Positions 25,870-37,048 of a stretch of 64,000 bases of DNA are shown here, piece by piece (the first letter of the stretch is position 1; each line of letters starts with the position of its first letter). Origin of the DNA: a bacterium D16-51. GTDB taxonomy: Bacteria > Bacillota > Clostridia > Lachnospirales > Lachnospiraceae. The position numbers and the translations under genes are program-made. The DNA lies in contig RAYE01000020.1 of NCBI GenBank assembly GCA_003612285.1, positions 1-64,000 on the forward strand. Direction: 5' to 3'. The notes under the pieces are model-generated. The model saw nothing but the letters and a program-made list of their open reading frames with translations. It was not told where the DNA came from and ran no database searches.

Positions 25870-27048
25870 TTATTTTTTTCGTTTAGAACCAAACTTTTTC
25901 TTTGTTTTAGGCTCTGAAGAAGATTCCCCCTGTTCTGCAGATTCTTCAGCCCCTGTATCTGCCTCCCCATACATCGCCCTGTCAAACTCCTTTAACAATT
26001 CCTTCTGCTGGCTGTTTAGCTTTGTCGGAACCTGAACCACCAGTGTTACATAATGGTCGCCCCGCACCTGCTTATTCCTAAGGGACGGCACGCCTTTATT
26101 CCTAAGACGCACCCTGGTATCTGTCTGGGTGCCAGGTTTTACGGTGTAAATGACTTCCCCGTCAATTGTCTTCACATGAATATCCGCGCCTAATGCAGCT
26201 TGTGTAAATGTAATTGGCACAGTAGAATAAATATCCCTGTCCTGACGCCTGAATATCGGGTCATTCCCAACAATTACTTCTACCAGCAGGTCGCCTCTTC
26301 CACCGCCATTTACTCCAGGCTCACCTTTATCACGGATACGGACACACTGTCCATTGTCAATCCCTGCCGGAATCGTTACAGAAATATTCTTCCGTTTGCT
26401 GATATAACCGGAACCGCTGCAGTCCGGACAGCGCTCTTTAATAATTTTCCCTGTCCCATGACAATCCGGGCAGGACTGGACATTACGGACAACCCCAAAT
26501 AAAGACTGCTGTGTAAATACGACCTGGCCTTTGCCGCCGCATTTTGGACAGGTCTGTGGTGAAGTCCCCGCTTTTGCCCCTGAACCGTGGCAGGAAGCAC
26601 ATTCTTCCTTTAAAGTAATATCTAACTCTTTGTCAACACCAAAACAGGCCTCTTTAAAGTTGATGCGGACGGAGGTACGCACATTCTGCCCCTTCATCGG
26701 CCCATTGCTGCTTCTGGAACGGGAACGGCCGCCGCCAAAGAAATCCCCGAACAAATCGCCAAAAATATCTCCCATATCCATGCCACTAAAATCAAACCCT
26801 CCGGCGCCACCGGCACCGCCCTCAAAAGCTGCATGGCCAAACTGGTCATATTGCCGGCGTTTGTCAGCATCGCTCAATACGGCATAAGCTTCTGAAGCCT
26901 CTTTAAATTTTGCCTCAGCCTCTTTATCACCAGGATTTGTATCCGGATGGTACTTTTTTGCCAGCTTGCGGTATGCCGACTTTAATTCGGAGTCGGATGC
27001 ACCTTTTGACACACCCAGAACCTCATAATAATCTCTTTTTTCCGCCAT
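25870..27048 (-). CDS. dnaJ: chaperone DnaJ (Hsp40)
   Basis: 392 residues. Co-chaperone that stimulates DnaK ATPase and delivers unfolded substrates. J-domain 1-70 with [16 protein letters not shown] (HPD loop), Gly/Phe-rich region (about 75-110, [12 protein letters not shown]), and four zinc-finger repeats [24 protein letters not shown] and CPDCSGSG (about 145-220). Two C-terminal substrate-binding domains and a short Ser/Lys-rich tail follow. It is last in hrcA-grpE-dnaK-dnaJ; a 100-bp gap with a perfect hairpin separates it from dnaK. Regulation is by HrcA at the CIRCE upstream of hrcA. Confidence 0.97.
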   Translation of the reverse strand: MAEKRDYYEVLGVSKGASDSELKSAYRKLAKKYHPDTNPGDKEAEAKFKEASEAYAVLSDADKRRQYDQFGHAAFEGGAGGAGGFDFSGMDMGDIFGDLFGDFFGGGRSRSRSSNGPMKGQNVRTSVRINFKEACFGVDKELDITLKEECASCHGSGAKAGTSPQTCPKCGGKGQVVFTQQSLFGVVRNVQSCPDCHGTGKIIKERCPDCSGSGYISKRKNISVTIPAGIDNGQCVRIRDKGEPGVNGGGRGDLLVEVIVGNDPIFRRQDRDIYSTVPITFTQAALGADIHVKTIDGEVIYTVKPGTQTDTRVRLRNKGVPSLRNKQVRGDHYVTLVVQVPTKLNSQQKELLKEFDRAMYGEADTGAEESAEQGESSSEPKTKKKFGSKRKK

Positions 27049-27080
27049 AACAAACTCTCCTGCCTTTTCTATGTTGTATA

Positions 27081-27105
27081 GGCTACTGCAAAAAATGCAG
27101 TAGCC
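27081..27105. other. perfect hairpin between dnaK and dnaJ
   Basis: GGCTACTGCA-AAAAA-TGCAGTAGCC, a 10-bp perfect stem in the dnaK-dnaJ spacer. On the minus strand it has no following U-run, so it is more likely a processing, stability or partial attenuation element than a terminator. Confidence 0.6.
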
Positions 27106-27148
27106 CGTTCTTAACTATGAACTAATCTTCTCGATACTTTTCTGCCAT

Positions 27149-29029
<1,881 letters not shown>

Positions 29030-29085
29030 CTAATAATATGATAAATGTACCTGCTGCCACTATAAACAGCAACTTCTTGTTTCCT

Positions 29086-29706
29086 TTAGTTAACTACCTT
29101 AACCATGCTGTGCCTTACCACACTGTCTTTATACAAATAACCCTTCTGCATCTCTTCTGCTACCATACCGCTTTCCAGTTCATCATTATCTACCATCATC
29201 ACAGCATTGTGCAGATTCGGGTCAAATTCTGTCCCAACGGCATCAATCGGTTTTACCCCGAGCTCGTCAAAAACTGTTAAAAGCTGTTTATAAACCAACT
29301 CTACCCCCTGTACAAAAGGCGCCTCTTTCTCTTCTTCCGGCACTCCCTGCAGACCTCTTTCAAAGTTGTCAATTACAGGAAGCATTTTTTCAATTACTGT
29401 CTTTGCCCCAATCTCAAACATCTGGGACTTTTCCTTTTCAGAACGTTTCCTGAAATTTTCAAACTCCGCAAGCTGGCGCATCCTCTTGTCTTCTGACTCT
29501 GCAAGCTTTTCCTCCAGCTTTTCTATTGCTTTATCCTTTCTTTTCCCAAGAATCTTTTTTTCTGCAGGTTTCTTTTTCTCTTCCCCGCCTTCTTCTGCCT
29601 TCTCTTCCTCTACAGATGCCTCTTCTGCTTCCGGCTGGTTTTCTGCAGCTTTTTCTTCTTTGCACGCCTCCGCCTGTTCTTCTAAATCTTTCTTTTCCTC
29701 TGCCAC
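29086..29706 (-). CDS. grpE: nucleotide exchange factor GrpE
   Basis: 206 residues. Exchanges ADP for ATP on DnaK. Long acidic/Lys-rich N-terminal coiled coil (EEKKDLEEQAEACKEEKAA). The C-terminal beta domain has FENFRKRSEKEK, PVIDNFERGL and VKPIDAVGTEFDPNLHNAVM, the GrpE signature. The start is probably GTG 29706 (GAGGTGAT 6 nt upstream); an ATG at 29724 has a poorly spaced site. It follows hrcA by 20 bp. Confidence 0.95.
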   Translation of the reverse strand: MAEEKKDLEEQAEACKEEKAAENQPEAEEASVEEEKAEEGGEEKKKPAEKKILGKRKDKAIEKLEEKLAESEDKRMRQLAEFENFRKRSEKEKSQMFEIGAKTVIEKMLPVIDNFERGLQGVPEEEKEAPFVQGVELVYKQLLTVFDELGVKPIDAVGTEFDPNLHNAVMMVDNDELESGMVAEEMQKGYLYKDSVVRHSMVKVVN

Positions 29707-29726
29707 TGTCCTATCACCTCTCATAC

Positions 29727-30764
29727 TTAGTTTTTATCCTTAAAAATATCATCAAGCTGGCTCATAAGCGAATTTAATGTGCCAACTACCTTATCATAAT
29801 CCATCCTCTTTGGCCCGACAATTCCAATCTTTCCATAGACGCCCTCCTGTACACGATAGGTGGCTGTTACCATAGAACAATCTTTCATCGAATCCATATT
29901 CGTCTCATCACCAATATATACCTGGATATCATGGCTTTCATCTGTCCTTCCCTTCTCAGGAAGCCCAAGCCAGTTGTGGAATATCCTCTTTTCCTCAAAC
30001 GCATCCAATATCTGCGCAGCTTTTGCCTTATCAGAAAGCTCTGGATATTTCAAAATATTTGTCGCACCACTGGTATATATTTCCAAATCATCCTCATCAA
30101 TCAGCGTCTTCCCAATAATTTCCAAGATTGAATCAATCACCCTTGTATGGCTGTCAAACTGCTCTTTCAGCTTCTGTATCACCGCCAGGTTCATCTCCAG
30201 CACATCCAGCCCGTTTAATGTAGTATTCAGCATAAAATTAAGCTTTACGATAGTTTCCTGCTCTACCGGCTCATCAATACGGATCATCTGGTTCTTTACA
30301 ACATTATTATCCAGTACAATAACGACTAACAGGTTCTTTTCATCTACCTCTGTAACCTGGATAAATTTCACATGCTTTGACTGATACCGAGGTCCGGACA
30401 CCAGCGTTGCATAATTCGTATTCGCTGCCAGCACCCTTGCTACTTTCTGTAAAACATCATCAATCTTTCCTGTCTTTTCTTCCAGTTCATCCCTGAGGTT
30501 CTGTATCTCGCTGTCCTTAGCATCCAGCATCGTATCAACATAAAGCCGATAACCTTTGTCAGAAGGGATACGCCCGGCAGATGTATGCGGCTGCAAAATA
30601 TAACCAAGTTCTTCCAAATCCGACATCTCATTGCGGATTGTCGCAGAACTTAAATTCAAATCAGTATATTTTGAAATCGTCCTGGAGCCAACAGGTTCGC
30701 CGGTTTCCAAATATGTCCGGATAATCGCCTGGAGAATTTTTAACTTTCTCTCATCTAACTCCAT
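29727..30764 (-). CDS. hrcA: heat-inducible transcription repressor HrcA
   Basis: 345 residues. DNA-binding repressor of class I heat-shock genes. N-terminal winged helix (ERKLKILQAIIRTYLETGEP; LNLSSATIRNEMSDLEELGY, the recognition region). GAF-like middle with NYATLVSGPRYQSKHVKFIQ, and C-terminal IGIVGPKRMDYDKVVGTL. ATG 30764 (MELDERKL) is chosen; GGAG of GGGAGCGATAGA lies near. The operon starts with this gene and CIRCE is 92 bp upstream, so HrcA represses itself, with GroE as the likely cofactor. Confidence 0.97.
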   Translation of the reverse strand: MELDERKLKILQAIIRTYLETGEPVGSRTISKYTDLNLSSATIRNEMSDLEELGYILQPHTSAGRIPSDKGYRLYVDTMLDAKDSEIQNLRDELEEKTGKIDDVLQKVARVLAANTNYATLVSGPRYQSKHVKFIQVTEVDEKNLLVVIVLDNNVVKNQMIRIDEPVEQETIVKLNFMLNTTLNGLDVLEMNLAVIQKLKEQFDSHTRVIDSILEIIGKTLIDEDDLEIYTSGATNILKYPELSDKAKAAQILDAFEEKRIFHNWLGLPEKGRTDESHDIQVYIGDETNMDSMKDCSMVTATYRVQEGVYGKIGIVGPKRMDYDKVVGTLNSLMSQLDDIFKDKN

Positions 30765-30855
30765 TCTATCGCTCCCTTCTTTCCTGCCAGTACTTATGCC
30801 CTGCCTTACTGCTGTTGCCACAATCAGCCTTCACAGCGGTTCCTCTTTTGTTTTG

Positions 30856-30882
30856 TTAGCACTCATTCGGGTGGAGTGCTAA
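30856..30882. promoter_or_regulatory. CIRCE operator for HrcA
   Basis: Exact CIRCE: TTAGCACTC (30856-30864), 9-bp spacer, GAGTGCTAA (30874-30882). It lies between the hrcA start and the -10 box, so HrcA would block transcription or act near the transcript 5' end. Confidence 0.97.
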
Positions 30883-30894
30883 TTTCTAATAAGT

Positions 30895-30923
30895 AAGATA
30901 GCACGAGTTAAAATTATTGTCAA
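30895..30923 (-). promoter_or_regulatory. hrcA-grpE-dnaK-dnaJ promoter
   Basis: Minus strand TTGACA (30918-30923), 17-bp spacer, TATCTT (30895-30900), just upstream of CIRCE. The start site would fall at about 30888, so the operator occupies the first bases of the transcript. Confidence 0.8.
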
Positions 30924-30961
30924 GGATTTTTTTGCAAAAATTACATTTTTTTTGATTTAAA

Positions 30962-31150
30962 GTTACTATTCACGGTCAATTTCTGAAAAGGCTGAAATCA
31001 CTGTGCTTGCACATATGATTTTAGCTATTTTCTAGAAATTGACTGTAAAGGCTGTTCTTTTTTCATAAGATAGACAAAGCTGCATAGCAGCAACCTATGC
31101 CGAAGGCAGAGGGTCTATCGCATGAAAAAAGAATGGCCGTGAATAGTAAC
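30962..31150. mobile_element. MITE, 189 bp, GTTAC ends, 8-bp target duplication
   Basis: GTTACTATTCACGG at the left and CCGTGAATAGTAAC at the right form a perfect 14-bp inverted repeat. The flanks are GATTTAAA (30954-30961 and 31151-31158), a perfect 8-bp duplication. The inner hairpin contains ATGCCGAAGGCAGAGGGTCTATC and GATAGACAAAGC arms. A second element starts directly at 31159. Confidence 0.85.
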
Positions 31151-31158
31151 GATTTAAA

Positions 31159-31242
31159 GTTATCTATTCACGGAATAGCCATCCTCTTACGTGCAAGCAC
31201 GACAAGTCTGCCTATTTCCTGAAATCAGCCGTGAATAGTAAC
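31159..31242. mobile_element. short MITE of the same family, 84 bp
   Basis: GTTATCTATTCACGG ... CCGTGAATAGTAAC, inverted-repeat ends as in the neighbouring element but a shorter interior. No own target duplication. Its left flank is the GATTTAAA copy made by the 189-bp element, suggesting that element inserted next to this one. Confidence 0.65.
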
Positions 31243-31352
31243 TACTATTCATTATTATACACAATATAGAAAAACAGATTCCTTTAAGAAATTATTTCAG
31301 AGGAATGCGCATTTCTGCCGATATAATAAGAAGAAAAAGTAAAGAGAGGAAT

Positions 31353-33515
31353 ATGGCTATGGAGCAGAAAATCAACCCATTACAGACAAACCAGGGACGA
31401 CAGGCACAAAACGGCAGGCAGGGCAGCGTCCAGCAAAGGGCAGCGAACCCACGGAGCGCTTCCGGGCAGGCTGGCAGGACGGTTGGCAGCGCTTCGCCAA
31501 ATTATGGCGTCTCACGCAGCCCTGCTTCCCTTCATCTGGGGGACGTATTGCGCGGTGAGATTACAGATCTTAGGAATAATGAAATTTCCATCACCCTGGA
31601 AGACAACACCGTAGTACGCGCCCAGATTCCAGACAGCGCTTCGTACTCCATTGGCCAGACCGGCTCCTTCCGCCTGACAAATATCGCTGGAAATACAATT
31701 TACCTGGAAAATATATCCACCGGTTATACAGATACCGAAATCACTTTAATCAACAAGGCCTTAGAAGAAGCGAACCTTCCTGCAACAGAGCGCAACCAGG
31801 CAACCGTGAAGGCGCTTATGGACAATCTGCTGCCAATTAACCGTGAGTCCATCCAGAACCTGATGCAGCAGTCTTATGACTTAAATACTGAGGACATGAA
31901 TACGCTTGCTGTTATGAAACGTTTAATGATGCAGTTAAACCCTGACTCTGTTGAGCAGTTCAGCAACTATAGAAATGACAACTACCAGCTTTTGGAACGG
32001 CTGCAGGACTTTTCTAAAAGCATTCCGTCCCTTCTGCAGACACTAGCCAGTAACAGCCCGGCAGATGCCGTTGCTGTATTTGGCAAAACCCTTCTTTCCA
32101 TTGGGCTTTCCTCTCCTGAAACAACGGCGGTCCCACAGACAATTGCAGATTTGCCGCAGCAGGTACAGGAAGATATTTTAAAAATGCTCTCGGGCACAGC
32201 AATGACCGAAGACATCCTGGCACAGATAAAAGATGGGACTCTTTCGCTCCAGGATGCTTTGACAATGATACGGGACGCCGCCATGTCTGGTACGCTTACT
32301 TCCCCCAATGGCGACGATATCGGGGCTCTTGTTGAACAATTAAACCAGATTAACCAGGCTCTGGAGCCGGCAGCCGAAAACCCTCCTGTCATCACAGAAG
32401 ACATCATAAAAAATGCAATTACCCTGAACCAGACAGAGGCAGAGGAAGCAGAAATCCAAGAAATTGCCCCTGAAAACACAGAAGAGGCGGCAGAAACAGC
32501 CGCTAAGACAGAAAACCGCTTTGCCTTTGCCGGGAAATTCCTGCATACAATCTCCGAAAATGCAAAAAACACGCTTTCCGGGACACTGGATGCATTACGC
32601 AGCTCTGTCACCTCCCAGCCAGCGCCGCAAACAACGCCAAATACTTCCCTTTCCGTCCTTGCAGACGCCTATCAGGACTTTGCCAGAAGCCAGGATTTAC
32701 TAAACAGCTATCTTTCTGCAAATGAACGGAACGAGCTGTTAAACGAACTGCAAAACCTCCCTATCAGCCGTACAATGCTGATGAAAATTGCCTCCGGGGA
32801 AGCATCCACAAAAGATGTTTTAACTGCAATTTATAATTCTATCGGGCTTTCCGACAGTGAACAGATTAAAAGCCTCTTTGCTTCCTCTGCATTCGAAAAG
32901 TTATTTGGAAGGGAACTGCAGAGCGCTTGGACTATGACGCCAGACCAGCTTGCAAAGGGAAATATTTCAGAATTTTATTCCAGAATACATTCCCAGATGC
33001 GCCAGTTCCAAAGCCTGATACAGACAACGCTTTCTGGCTCGGATTCACAAGAGTTAAACCATTCTGCACATGACATAGAGAAAAATATTTTCTTTATGAA
33101 AACATTAAATGAAACCTTTTCGTATTTCCAATTGCCATTGAAACTGCCAAGCCAGGACGCGCACAGCGATTTGTATGTCTACTCCCAGAAGGAGCGGCTT
33201 CGCCAGAACCCAGAAAAGGCAAGCATTTTGCTGCATCTTGATATGGAACATCTTGGAACAATTGATATCCGCCTGGAACGTAACCGCAGCGATATCAGCG
33301 CACAGTTTTCTTTAAATGATAAAGATTCTGTCAACCTGTTCCGCGTCAATGAGCATATGCTAAAAGAAGCGCTCAGCCTGCAGGGATTTAACTGCCTGAT
33401 GAATTTCCAGGAAAAAGAGCATCCGTCCCCAACGGTAGATGATTTTATCAATACGAAAGTCAATACGCATGCAACAACGGAAATGAAACGCTTCTCTTTC
33501 GATATCAGAGCCTAA
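31353..33515 (+). CDS. FliK-like (flagellar hook-length control type) protein
   Basis: 720 residues. Start ATG 31353 (AGAGAGG at 2-3 nt; MAMEQKINPLQ). The N-terminal 60 residues are Gln/Ser/Gly-rich and disordered. An OB-like strand region follows (GDVLRGEITDLRNNEISI). The middle is long, low-complexity and helical (EEAEIQEIAPENTEEAAETA). The C-terminal segment (about 615-690: LLHLDMEHLGTIDIRLERN, SVNLFRVNEHMLKEALSLQG) resembles the Flg_hook domain of FliK. A FliK-type ruler or regulator, or a relic of it, is likely; no other flagellar gene is in the window. It is followed by a hairpin terminator and a convergent PilZ gene. Confidence 0.6.
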   Translation: MAMEQKINPLQTNQGRQAQNGRQGSVQQRAANPRSASGQAGRTVGSASPNYGVSRSPASLHLGDVLRGEITDLRNNEISITLEDNTVVRAQIPDSASYSIGQTGSFRLTNIAGNTIYLENISTGYTDTEITLINKALEEANLPATERNQATVKALMDNLLPINRESIQNLMQQSYDLNTEDMNTLAVMKRLMMQLNPDSVEQFSNYRNDNYQLLERLQDFSKSIPSLLQTLASNSPADAVAVFGKTLLSIGLSSPETTAVPQTIADLPQQVQEDILKMLSGTAMTEDILAQIKDGTLSLQDALTMIRDAAMSGTLTSPNGDDIGALVEQLNQINQALEPAAENPPVITEDIIKNAITLNQTEAEEAEIQEIAPENTEEAAETAAKTENRFAFAGKFLHTISENAKNTLSGTLDALRSSVTSQPAPQTTPNTSLSVLADAYQDFARSQDLLNSYLSANERNELLNELQNLPISRTMLMKIASGEASTKDVLTAIYNSIGLSDSEQIKSLFASSAFEKLFGRELQSAWTMTPDQLAKGNISEFYSRIHSQMRQFQSLIQTTLSGSDSQELNHSAHDIEKNIFFMKTLNETFSYFQLPLKLPSQDAHSDLYVYSQKERLRQNPEKASILLHLDMEHLGTIDIRLERNRSDISAQFSLNDKDSVNLFRVNEHMLKEALSLQGFNCLMNFQEKEHPSPTVDDFINTKVNTHATTEMKRFSFDIRA

Positions 33516-33535
33516 TATCTTTTGCAAAGAAAACC

Positions 33536-33562
33536 AGCCGGACAGTTCCTTACTATCCGGCT
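33536..33562 (+). terminator. terminator after the FliK-like gene
   Basis: AGCCGGA ... TCCGGCT stem followed by TGTCTTAT; the loop contains CAGTTCCTTAC. It lies 20 bp after the stop codon. Confidence 0.6.
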
Positions 33563-33585
33563 TGTCTTATATCCCCCATTACAAT

Positions 33586-33650
33586 GCTACTATTCACGGC
33601 CATTCTTTTTTCATGCGATAGACCCTCTGCCTTCGGCATAGGCCGCTGTT
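33586..33650. repeat. truncated GTTAC-family MITE half
   Basis: TACTATTCACGGCCATTC, then TTTTTTCATGCGATAGACCC and GCCTTCGGCATAGG, equals the inverted right half of the 30962 element (about 60 bp). The other half is missing and the break is next to the PilZ stop codon (33653-33655). Confidence 0.65.
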
Positions 33651-33652
33651 TG

Positions 33653-34003
33653 TCATTCTTCCTCTAACCCTTCTATTTCATCAAAAATATAGTCAAAAAC
33701 AGAAGACAGGCCGACAAATTCACAGCCATAAAAGTTTTTCCCATCCTCTTCTTTACTCTGGCGCAAAATACGCACAACACATTTTAAGCTTTCCCCCGTT
33801 TTCATAAAATTCAGCTTTGCATCAAAATAATAGCCAATTGGCAATATGCTTTCTGTTACAAATCCAATCCCATTCCTTGATATATTGCGTATTTCAATTG
33901 GCGCATGCATATGCCTTACCCTTACATTGTCCTGTTTAAATACCGAAGACACCTCCAAGCTCATCTGTATCGGTGTACGTTTCGCCCGCCGCTGCTCTTC
34001 CAT
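33653..34003 (-). CDS. PilZ domain protein
   Basis: 116 residues, single PilZ domain. The c-di-GMP-binding elements are visible: QRRAKRTPIQ (RxxxR) near the N-terminus and IRNISRNGIGF (N/D-x-S-x-x-G) in the barrel. KCVVRILRQ and FYGCEFVGL complete the fold. It would act as a cytosolic cyclic di-GMP receptor. AGGAGG lies upstream of the ATG. The gene's 3' edge touches a MITE half. It faces the FliK-like gene, a pairing that recalls motility regulation. Confidence 0.85.
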   Translation of the reverse strand: MEEQRRAKRTPIQMSLEVSSVFKQDNVRVRHMHAPIEIRNISRNGIGFVTESILPIGYYFDAKLNFMKTGESLKCVVRILRQSKEEDGKNFYGCEFVGLSSVFDYIFDEIEGLEEE

Positions 34004-34102
34004 ACCTTCTACCTCCTTCAGCCTTTATGGCAAATGCCGCTATAAGGAACTGTAAACAATTAACCTGCTCAATTAATCTATTTACAGCTCCCAAGCGACA
34101 TG

Positions 34103-35539
34103 TCAATTTAACAATTCCGCCAAAATCTGGTTTACCATGGCAGGATCCGCCTTACCCTGCATTGCTTTCATTGTCTGCCCAACCAAGAAGCCGATTGCCT
34201 TCTTTTTCCCACTATGATAATCCTCAACAGACTGTGGATTATCAGCAATCACCTTTTCAACCGTACTGCGGAGCGCCCCATCATCAGAAACTGTTTTTAG
34301 CCCATTTTCCTCTACATAAACTTCCGGGTCAATATCTTCTGCGAAAATCTTTTCAAATACCTCTTTTGCCACAGAACTGTTAATCGCCCTGCCATCCGTA
34401 AGCTGAATCAGCTTTGCAAGGTTTTCCGGGGAAAACGTAATCTGCTCCGGCTCCATTTCATGCTCCTTTAACAGCCGCATGGTTTCCACCATCAGCCAGT
34501 TTGACACCTTCTTTGGATTCTTACAGATTGCCGTCGTCTCTTCAAAAATATCTGCCAGCCTTTTATTAGAAGTAATAATATTTGCATCATATTCCGGTAT
34601 CTGAAATTCTTTTTTATAACGCTCCAATTTCTCTGTACGCAGCTCCGGCTGGCGGCTTCTAATTTCCTGAAGCCATTCGTCACTGATAATTACCGGCGTC
34701 AAATCCGGTTCCGGGAAATAACGGTAATCCTGCGCATCTTCTTTTGAGCGCATGGCATAGGAGTATTCCTTAGCATCATCCCAGCGCCTTGTTTCCTGAA
34801 CCACCTTCTCCCCTGCTTCAATCAAATCAATCTGGCGTTCCCGCTCGCCCTCAATCGCCCTGCGGATTGCCTTAAACGAATTCAGGTTCTTCATCTCTGT
34901 CCTTGTGCCAAATTCTTCCGCACCAGCTTCACGGACAGACAGATTCACATCGGCCCGCATAGACCCCTCCTGCAGTTTACAGTCCGATGCGCCAAGATAC
35001 TGGATAATCAGCCTCAGCTTTTCCAGATAGGCAATTACTTCATCTGCTGAACGCATATCAGGCTCTGACACAATTTCAATCAGCGGTACGCCGGAACGGT
35101 TAAAATCCACCAGCGAATTTTCTCCCCATTCATCATGGATCAGTTTGCCGGCATCCTCCTCCATATGGATTTCATGGATGCCAACTTTTTTCTTCCCCCC
35201 GTCTTCTGTTTCCACCTCAATCCAGCCATCTCTGCAAATCGGGAGATAAAGCTGGGAAATCTGGTAATTCTGAGGATTGTCCGGATAAAAATAATTCTTC
35301 CTGTCAAATTTGCAGTTCTGCGTTATTTTACAGTTTGTTGCAAGCCCTACGGCAATCGCATGCTCTACCACCCGCTTATTCAGGACAGGAAGGGAACCCG
35401 GCATCCCTGTACAGACAGGACAGGTGTGGGAATTTGGCTCTCCCCCAAACTCAGTAGAGCAGGAACAGAAAATCTTCGTCTTTGTCGCTAACTCAACATG
35501 CACCTCAAGCCCAATAACTGTCTCAAATTGTTTCATCAT
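34103..35539 (-). CDS. gatB: Asp/Glu-tRNA(Asn/Gln) amidotransferase subunit B
   Basis: 478 residues. Binds misacylated Glu-tRNAGln or Asp-tRNAAsn and amidates it with ammonia delivered from GatA. The catalytic half starts GLEVHVELATKTKIFC, with SHTCPVCTGMPGSLPVLN (Cys of the zinc site), RKNYFYPDNPQNYQISQL and DFNRSGVPLIEIVSEPD. The C-terminal YqeY-like tail ends MVNQILAELL. gatC, gatA and gatB lie in that order on the minus strand with gaps of 31 and 11 bp. Confidence 0.97.
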   Translation of the reverse strand: MMKQFETVIGLEVHVELATKTKIFCSCSTEFGGEPNSHTCPVCTGMPGSLPVLNKRVVEHAIAVGLATNCKITQNCKFDRKNYFYPDNPQNYQISQLYLPICRDGWIEVETEDGGKKKVGIHEIHMEEDAGKLIHDEWGENSLVDFNRSGVPLIEIVSEPDMRSADEVIAYLEKLRLIIQYLGASDCKLQEGSMRADVNLSVREAGAEEFGTRTEMKNLNSFKAIRRAIEGERERQIDLIEAGEKVVQETRRWDDAKEYSYAMRSKEDAQDYRYFPEPDLTPVIISDEWLQEIRSRQPELRTEKLERYKKEFQIPEYDANIITSNKRLADIFEETTAICKNPKKVSNWLMVETMRLLKEHEMEPEQITFSPENLAKLIQLTDGRAINSSVAKEVFEKIFAEDIDPEVYVEENGLKTVSDDGALRSTVEKVIADNPQSVEDYHSGKKKAIGFLVGQTMKAMQGKADPAMVNQILAELLN

Positions 35540-35550
35540 CTATATCCCCC

Positions 35551-37017
35551 TTATTTCCCTGCAGCCAAAGGACAGTGCTCATACTCCCTGGTCAGTTCAA
35601 ATGCATACGCCGCCTGGATAATTTTCTTTTCCTCAAAACAATTTCCAATTAACTGCAGACCAATTGGAAGCCCCTTAGAATCCTTCCCGCAAGGCAGTGA
35701 AATCCCCGGAAGCCCGGCCAGATTGACAGAAATCGTATAGATATCTCCAAGATACATCTTAATTGGGTCACTCAAACTCTTTCCAAGCTGCGGAGCTGTA
35801 GTTGGGGCTGCCGGAGCTAAAATCATATCATACCGGCTAAACGCTTTATCAAACGCCTGCTTAATCAAAGCTTTCGTGCGGAGCGCTTTCAGGTAATATG
35901 CATCATAATACCCGGAACTTAACACAAAAGAACCAAGCATGATACGGCGTTTCACCTCTGCACCAAAGCCCTCGGAACGTGTCTTTTTATACATATTATG
36001 AAGCCCGTTATATTCTTCTGTGCGGAAACCATATTTTACCCCGTCAAAACGCGCCAGGTTAGAGCTTGCCTCTGCACATGCAATTACATAATATGCTGGG
36101 ATTGCATATTCCACAAGGCTTAAATCAAATTCCTCCAAAACCGCGCCCTTTGCCTCTAACGCCTTAGCAGCCGCCATTACCTTTTCCCTGACTTCTGCAT
36201 CCAGCCCTTCCCCGAAATAATCCTTCGGTATGCCTATTTTCATGCCTTTTACATCATCTTTTAATGCAGAAGTAAAATCATAGTCTTTCCGCTCTACAGA
36301 CGTAGAATCCTTTTTGTCATGAGCGGCTATCGTCTCTAAAATCACAGCACAGTCTGTTACATCCTTTGCAACCGGCCCAATCTGGTCTAAAGAAGAGCCA
36401 TACGCTATCAGTCCATAACGTGAAACCGTCCCATAAGTCGGTTTCATGCCTGTCACCCCACAAAATGAACTTGGCTGGCGGATGGAACCGCCCGTATCAG
36501 AACCCAGTGCATAAGAACATTCTTCCGCCGCTACCGCTGCACAGGAACCGCCGGAAGAACCGCCTGGGACATGGTCTGTATTCCAGGGATTTTTTGTTGC
36601 GCCATATGCAGAAGTCTCCGTTGTGCTGCCCATTGCAAACTCATCCATATTTGTTTTTCCAAGAACCACAGCCCCGGCTTTTTCTAAACGAAGTACTGCT
36701 TCCGAAGAAAATGTTGGAACATAATTTTCTAAGATTTTAGAACTGCATGTTGTAAGCACGCCCTTTGTACACATATTGTCTTTTATTGCCACCGGGACGC
36801 CCGCAAGCGCCCCCGTATATGTGCCATCCTGAATCCCTTTCTGCACTTCCCCTGCGCGCTTTAAGGCACGTTCTTTCTCAACCGTCACAAAACTATTAAC
36901 CGCTTCCTCTTTTTCATGAATAGAAGCTAATGCTTCCTGCACTGCCTCAACAGCAGAGACTTCCCCTGCCTTTATCTTTTTCCCAAGGCTAACTGCCGTT
37001 AAACCCATCAAAGACAT
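35551..37017 (-). CDS. gatA: Asp/Glu-tRNA(Asn/Gln) amidotransferase subunit A
   Basis: 488 residues. Amidase-signature enzyme that releases ammonia from glutamine. The Ser-Ser-Lys triad is present: PVAIKDNM (Lys), PGGSSGGSCAAVA (Ser) and GSDTGGSIRQPSSFCG (nucleophile Ser). Length is standard. ATG 37017 has AGGAGG at 6 nt. In the operon it follows gatC. Confidence 0.97.
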   Translation of the reverse strand: MSLMGLTAVSLGKKIKAGEVSAVEAVQEALASIHEKEEAVNSFVTVEKERALKRAGEVQKGIQDGTYTGALAGVPVAIKDNMCTKGVLTTCSSKILENYVPTFSSEAVLRLEKAGAVVLGKTNMDEFAMGSTTETSAYGATKNPWNTDHVPGGSSGGSCAAVAAEECSYALGSDTGGSIRQPSSFCGVTGMKPTYGTVSRYGLIAYGSSLDQIGPVAKDVTDCAVILETIAAHDKKDSTSVERKDYDFTSALKDDVKGMKIGIPKDYFGEGLDAEVREKVMAAAKALEAKGAVLEEFDLSLVEYAIPAYYVIACAEASSNLARFDGVKYGFRTEEYNGLHNMYKKTRSEGFGAEVKRRIMLGSFVLSSGYYDAYYLKALRTKALIKQAFDKAFSRYDMILAPAAPTTAPQLGKSLSDPIKMYLGDIYTISVNLAGLPGISLPCGKDSKGLPIGLQLIGNCFEEKKIIQAAYAFELTREYEHCPLAAGK

Positions 37018-37048
37018 ATCCTATCCTCCTGTCTGCCACTGTTATGCG

